A DNA stretch of 8,172 nt, taken from contig DBWE01000187.1 of assembly GCA_002308315.1 (NCBI GenBank), forward strand, positions 407-8,578, given 5' to 3'. The notes under the pieces are model-generated. The model ran no database searches. It was not told the origin of the DNA and saw only the letters and a program-made list of their open reading frames with translations. Origin of the DNA: Clostridiales bacterium UBA1246. GTDB lineage: Bacteria; Bacillota; Clostridia; Oscillospirales; Oscillospiraceae. Position numbers and translations under genes: made by a program. This document shows positions 5,059 to 8,172 of the stretch, piece after piece; position 1 is the stretch's first letter; every line of letters starts with the position of its first letter.

Positions 5059-8000
5059 ATGAAGAAAAAAACGATCCTTAGAGCCTCGGGGATCGTTGTG
5101 GCGCTGGCCGTGATTGCAATGCTGGTGATCCAACTGAGGTCATCGGACGGCATGCAGACGTACAGGTTCCTCAACCCCCTCGGCACGGTCGAGCCGCGTC
5201 AGGATACGCCGCTGGCAGACCGTCAGCCCGTGATAGACATACTCAACGGCACGGGCGAGCGCACGCTGCGTCTCGGCGTGGCGTGGTACTACAAGCCCCT
5301 TGACGCCGAGCCGCCTTACGCCATAGCGGAAATGCTCAAGGAAAAATGGGAAGCGGAGCATCCCGGCCTCACCGTCGAGCTCGTGATCCCCGACCCCGAA
5401 GCGGCGGGCCTCGGCTCGGAGCTTCCCGCGGATCCCCAGTATATCCCCGCCGTGGGCCACGCCTGGAACATCAGGGCAGAAGTGGTCTACGATACCTGGA
5501 AGGATAAAGTCGATGCAATGATACTCGGGGTAGGCGATTGAAACTGCTGCGCGTGGTGGAGTTCCATCCATATGAAAAACATCGAATCCCGCGGCATCCC
5601 GGCAGCTTACATGACTACCTCGCTTTTCCATCGCATTCAGAACCAGGGCTTCAGAGCCAACGGCATGACCAACGCACGCCGGGTGATCATGGATCACTCG
5701 CTGATGGCCACGGCGGAAATGTATACCAGCCAGAACAACAGACCCGGCCGTCAGGCAATGGAATATCTCAAGGAAAACGTTCTTAACACTACGGATTATC
5801 CCGACAGAGCGCGTATGGAGTACGCGGGCGTGGCGGATCTGACTGCTCTCGAGCAGGCGGAGATAGCCCTTACCGCGCCTCTTACCGAGGAAGAACGCAA
5901 TCCTCAGCCCCTTACCTACTACGATACAATGGAAGGCTTCGGCAACGATCGCTACATAGAGATCAAGGCGAAAAGCTTTGCGGAAGCCCAGCAGATCTTC
6001 GACAGGATCGCCATGATGGACGCGGGATCCGGCTACGGGCCCGATCTCGAACGCGTCGGCACGAATGACGGCCTGGGATTTTACGGTAACTTCGGAGACG
6101 GCCTGCCTTTGGTGCCTCCTACCGACGAGCTTGTGAAAGAAATGCTTGCCGGCTCCGAGCGCGGGAAACATCCCGACGACGTTATCGGATGGCTCAAATT
6201 CCAGGGCGGCGCGATGACCGTGGAAAAAGTCGCGATCAACGCGGTCATGGCGGGCGCCAAGCCCGAGCACTTCCCCGTGATACTCTCCGCAGTGGAGCTT
6301 CTCTCCAGCGGATGGGACTTCGATAAGATGTGGTATCACGGTCTGGGAACGGGCAGCGACAGCACTCTGCATATCATGGTGAACGGTCCCCTGGGAGCGG
6401 AGCTCGGCATTTCGGGCGGAGAAGGCTCGAACGGCGGCGCCGGCAACCGGGTAAACAACGTGATCGGCAGAGCGATAAGAATGTGCATACGCAACCTCGG
6501 CCATATAAGCACCGAGGTGGACGACCATCAGTACAAGGGCCGCGAGCACGACCACGTCCTGATCTTCTTCCGCGAGGAGGAGGAAAAGCTTCCCGGCTGG
6601 GATCCCGCCAAGTGGGACGGCGATCCGCGCACCAAGGACATGTGGGTGCCGTACCACGTTGAAATGGGCTTCCGTCCCGAGGAAAGCACCATAACGATCT
6701 GGGCGGGCAGCTCCACCGGCAATACCGCCTACGGCGGCGAGCCCTTCTTCTGGACGCAGGCGAGGCTGTCCGGCAACGGCAGCATCATCAGCGGAGGCTC
6801 GGGCTACGGCGGCATGCTGGATACGGGCGCGATAAACTTCGTGGCCATCTCCCCGGGCATGGCTCAGGCAATGTACGATTACAAGGGCGTTCATAACAAG
6901 GACGCGCTCCGCGCCACGGTAACGCCCCCCAGCACGGGAGGCAGCGGCCAGGGCGGACTGTACTATACGCTCAATCCGGTCGTGGCCGGCGGCGACCTGG
7001 CGTCTGTCAGGATCTACGGCAACTACAGCTTCTATAACCGCATGAACCACCAGATCCAGCTCATCAGCGGAGCCACGCTGACCGAGAACGGCAGGGCGGC
7101 GTCCGTCTACAAGAGCGCTCACATAGGCGTGACGGGAAGCGACACCGTCGGCACGAAGGTTGCCGATGCGGACGTGACCTCAATGTTCTTCTCCGCACCC
7201 TCCGTCAACGCCCCGAAGGAGCTGTCGGACGCTTACCCCGTGGGCACCTGGCCTCTGGCCGCGGGCACCTACGATCCCGCGCTGGACGCTTTCACGATCC
7301 AGGAGGGCGCGTACGTGTTCGGCCTGTTTACGAGCAGCTACGGAACGCTGCCGGCGCCGACGGCGATAGCGGGCTACACCAAGATCGCCTCCGCGGAGAA
7401 GATGTCGCCCGGGCAGTGGTGCCTGCTGAAGGGCTCCAGCGGCTTTGACTACGTCATCGTGATGGACGACGAGACCGAGGCGCCGGAAAATCCGCTCGAT
7501 CCCGCTTCCGAGGGGAAAGAGAGCGCGTGGCTGCCTTCGGCTCCGCGCAATGTCAAGGTGAAATTCAGCGAGGGCAGCGTGGCCGGCCGGAAGAACATCA
7601 CCGTCACCTGGGACGCTCCCGAGGACGACGGCAATACGCCGATCATCGCGTACCAGCTGGCGTTCGCCCACGGCGGCGCGATACAGTCCTTCGCCATCAC
7701 CGACGCTCCCGACGGCAAGGTGGATCTGGGAGACGCGGACAGCTGCAACTACGTCGCGCACAGCTACAGCGTTTACAATCATACCGTCGTCCCCGTGATG
7801 GAGGGCTTCGGCATGGGCGTGCAGACCAGCGGCGCGAACAGGATCTATACCGTGCAGGCCGGCACCGACGCCTTCGAGAAGAGAAGCTTCACCTTTGAGA
7901 ACATGCCGGTGGGCTACGAGTGCTTCATAAGAGTACGCGCCGTCAACGGCGTGCGCAGCGCTCTGGAGCTTGACGCGACCGAGTCGCTTGCGACATCTCT

Positions 8001-8121
8001 CGGCGCGAGCCCGACCTTCTTCTGGTTCAACGACGGCATGACCGCCCGCGGAAGCGGACACGGCGCGTGGGGACTCTATAACGGAGGAAAGAGCCTCGTC
8101 ATAGAGGCCGACGCGAAGTAA
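5059..8121 (+). CDS. UGSC-type selenoprotein, membrane-anchored, with FN3-like domain (Sec at UGA 5539-5541)
   Basis: Read through the in-frame TGA, this is one protein of 1020 residues. The N-terminus (MKKKT, hydrophobic 11-26, no obvious signal-peptidase site) looks like a membrane anchor. FLNPLGTVEP follows (about 37-46), then a UGSC-type domain whose loop reads GVGD-U161-NCCAWW, with Cys163 and Cys164 beside the selenocysteine. The linker LTAPLTEEER (about 272-281) and second domain FGDGLPL (345), NAVMAGA, IGRAIRMCIRN (Cys476) match the upstream paralogue. Residues about 680-820 have no counterpart there. About 825-975 look like fibronectin type III (APRNVKV, ITVTWDAPEDDG, CFIRVRAVNG), and the tail has GHGAWGLYN. 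Both halves align with the paralogue across the TGA, and UGA is a normal stop for the neighbouring genes, so a changed genetic code is not the explanation. A split annotation (5059-5541 plus 5572-8121) would be wrong if Sec insertion occurs. Substrate and partners are unknown. Confidence 0.88.
5539..5541 (+). other. UGA selenocysteine codon (Sec161)
   Basis: The TGA follows GTA GGC GAT and precedes AAC TGC TGC GCG TGG TGG. Its codon lines up with the Cys125 TGC of the upstream paralogue (GVADC versus GVGDU, then AWW in both). The frame stays open for 859 further codons. Confidence 0.88.
5554..5570 (+). promoter_or_regulatory. Bacterial SECIS-like hairpin
   Basis: Pairs 5554-5556 with 5568-5570 (U-A, G-C, G-C) and 5557-5559 with 5564-5566 (U-A, G-C, G-C) leave U5567 bulged and an AGUU loop at 5560-5563. 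The loop starts 18 nt after the UGA and has a G in its first two bases. Both fit the usual description of bacterial SECIS elements, which recruit SelB with Sec-tRNA. The stem is short, and the bulged U lies on the 3' side rather than the 5' side as in E. coli fdhF. Confidence 0.7.
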
Positions 8122-8135
8122 TACCTCATACGGCG

Positions 8136-8172
8136 GGCCTTCCCGTTCCCGCCCCGCGGGAACGGGAAGGCC
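8136..8172 (+). terminator. Long perfect hairpin after the selenoprotein gene, probable terminator
   Basis: A 17-bp perfect stem (8136-8152 with 8156-8172) closes on a CCC loop and begins 15 bases after the TAA stop at 8119-8121. It is GC-rich and fits an intrinsic terminator for the two-gene operon. The window ends at the last paired base, so the expected T tract cannot be seen, and the stem may continue beyond the edge. Confidence 0.75.

Noticed and set aside
5539..5541. TGA as a nonsense mutation making a pseudogene
   Set aside because: The stop is UGA rather than UAA/UAG, sits exactly at the catalytic Cys position, is followed by a SECIS-like hairpin, and the 859 downstream codons show no other damage and stay similar to the paralogue.
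5539..5541. TGA read as Trp through an altered genetic code
   Set aside because: coaX (949-951) and the upstream paralogue (5030-5032) end at TGA in sensible places, and Trp at this site would not match the Cys of the paralogue.
5140..7122. Long minus-strand open frame of 660 codons opposite the selenoprotein gene
   Set aside because: Same kind of antisense shadow. Its apparent continuity across 5541 only reflects the codon phase of the plus-strand gene.
5572..8121. Independent gene starting at ATG 5572
   Set aside because: A weak GGTGGAG lies upstream, but the product would lack the export segment and the first half of a domain that the paralogue has whole; the GGTGGAG is better explained as part of the hairpin stem.
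1..8172. CRISPR arrays, tRNA/rRNA genes, insertion sequences or transposon ends
   Set aside because: I saw no tandem direct repeats, tRNA-like cloverleaf, transposase motif or target-site duplication on either strand.

Overview
The window looks like chromosomal DNA of a fairly GC-rich member of the Bacillota (probably Clostridia). The pointers are strong AGGAGG-type ribosome binding sites, consensus sigma-A promoters in an AT-rich island, an ECF-type vitamin transporter subunit beside a type III pantothenate kinase, and a zinc-ribbon DUF975-like membrane protein. This assignment is inference; no marker gene is present.

Left half, minus strand (about 1-2461): a divergent promoter drives an ECF transporter S component (1762-2388), coaX for type III pantothenate kinase (949-1734) and a DUF975-like membrane protein with two C-terminal zinc ribbons (65-952). 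coaX and the membrane protein gene overlap by ATGA. A possible DUF3795-type gene starts at the left edge. The transporter/coaX pairing suggests pantothenate uptake and its commitment to coenzyme A synthesis.

Middle (2389-2800): a 412-base intergenic region with no convincing gene. It holds back-to-back promoters, including a perfect TTGACA-17-TATAAT on the plus strand, two inverted repeats and a GC-rich leader of about 210 nt.

Right half, plus strand (2801-8121): a two-gene operon of large exported paralogues, closed by a long perfect hairpin at the right edge. Each has an N-terminal export or anchor segment, a UGSC-type redox-like domain, a second conserved domain (FGDGLPL...NAVMAGA...IGRAIR.CIRN) and a C-terminal fibronectin type III-like region. 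The main discovery is in the second gene. A conventional gene caller would split it into two ORFs (5059-5541 and 5572-8121), but they share one frame separated only by a TGA at 5539-5541. That TGA lies exactly where the upstream paralogue has Cys125 (GVAD-C-TLSAWW versus GVGD-U-NCCAWW), and a bacterial SECIS-like hairpin follows it. I read the gene as one selenoprotein of 1020 residues with Sec161 in a U-x-C-C motif. The tandem pair therefore joins a selenocysteine form and a cysteine form (C-x-x-S) of the same extracytoplasmic protein. Their substrate is unknown.
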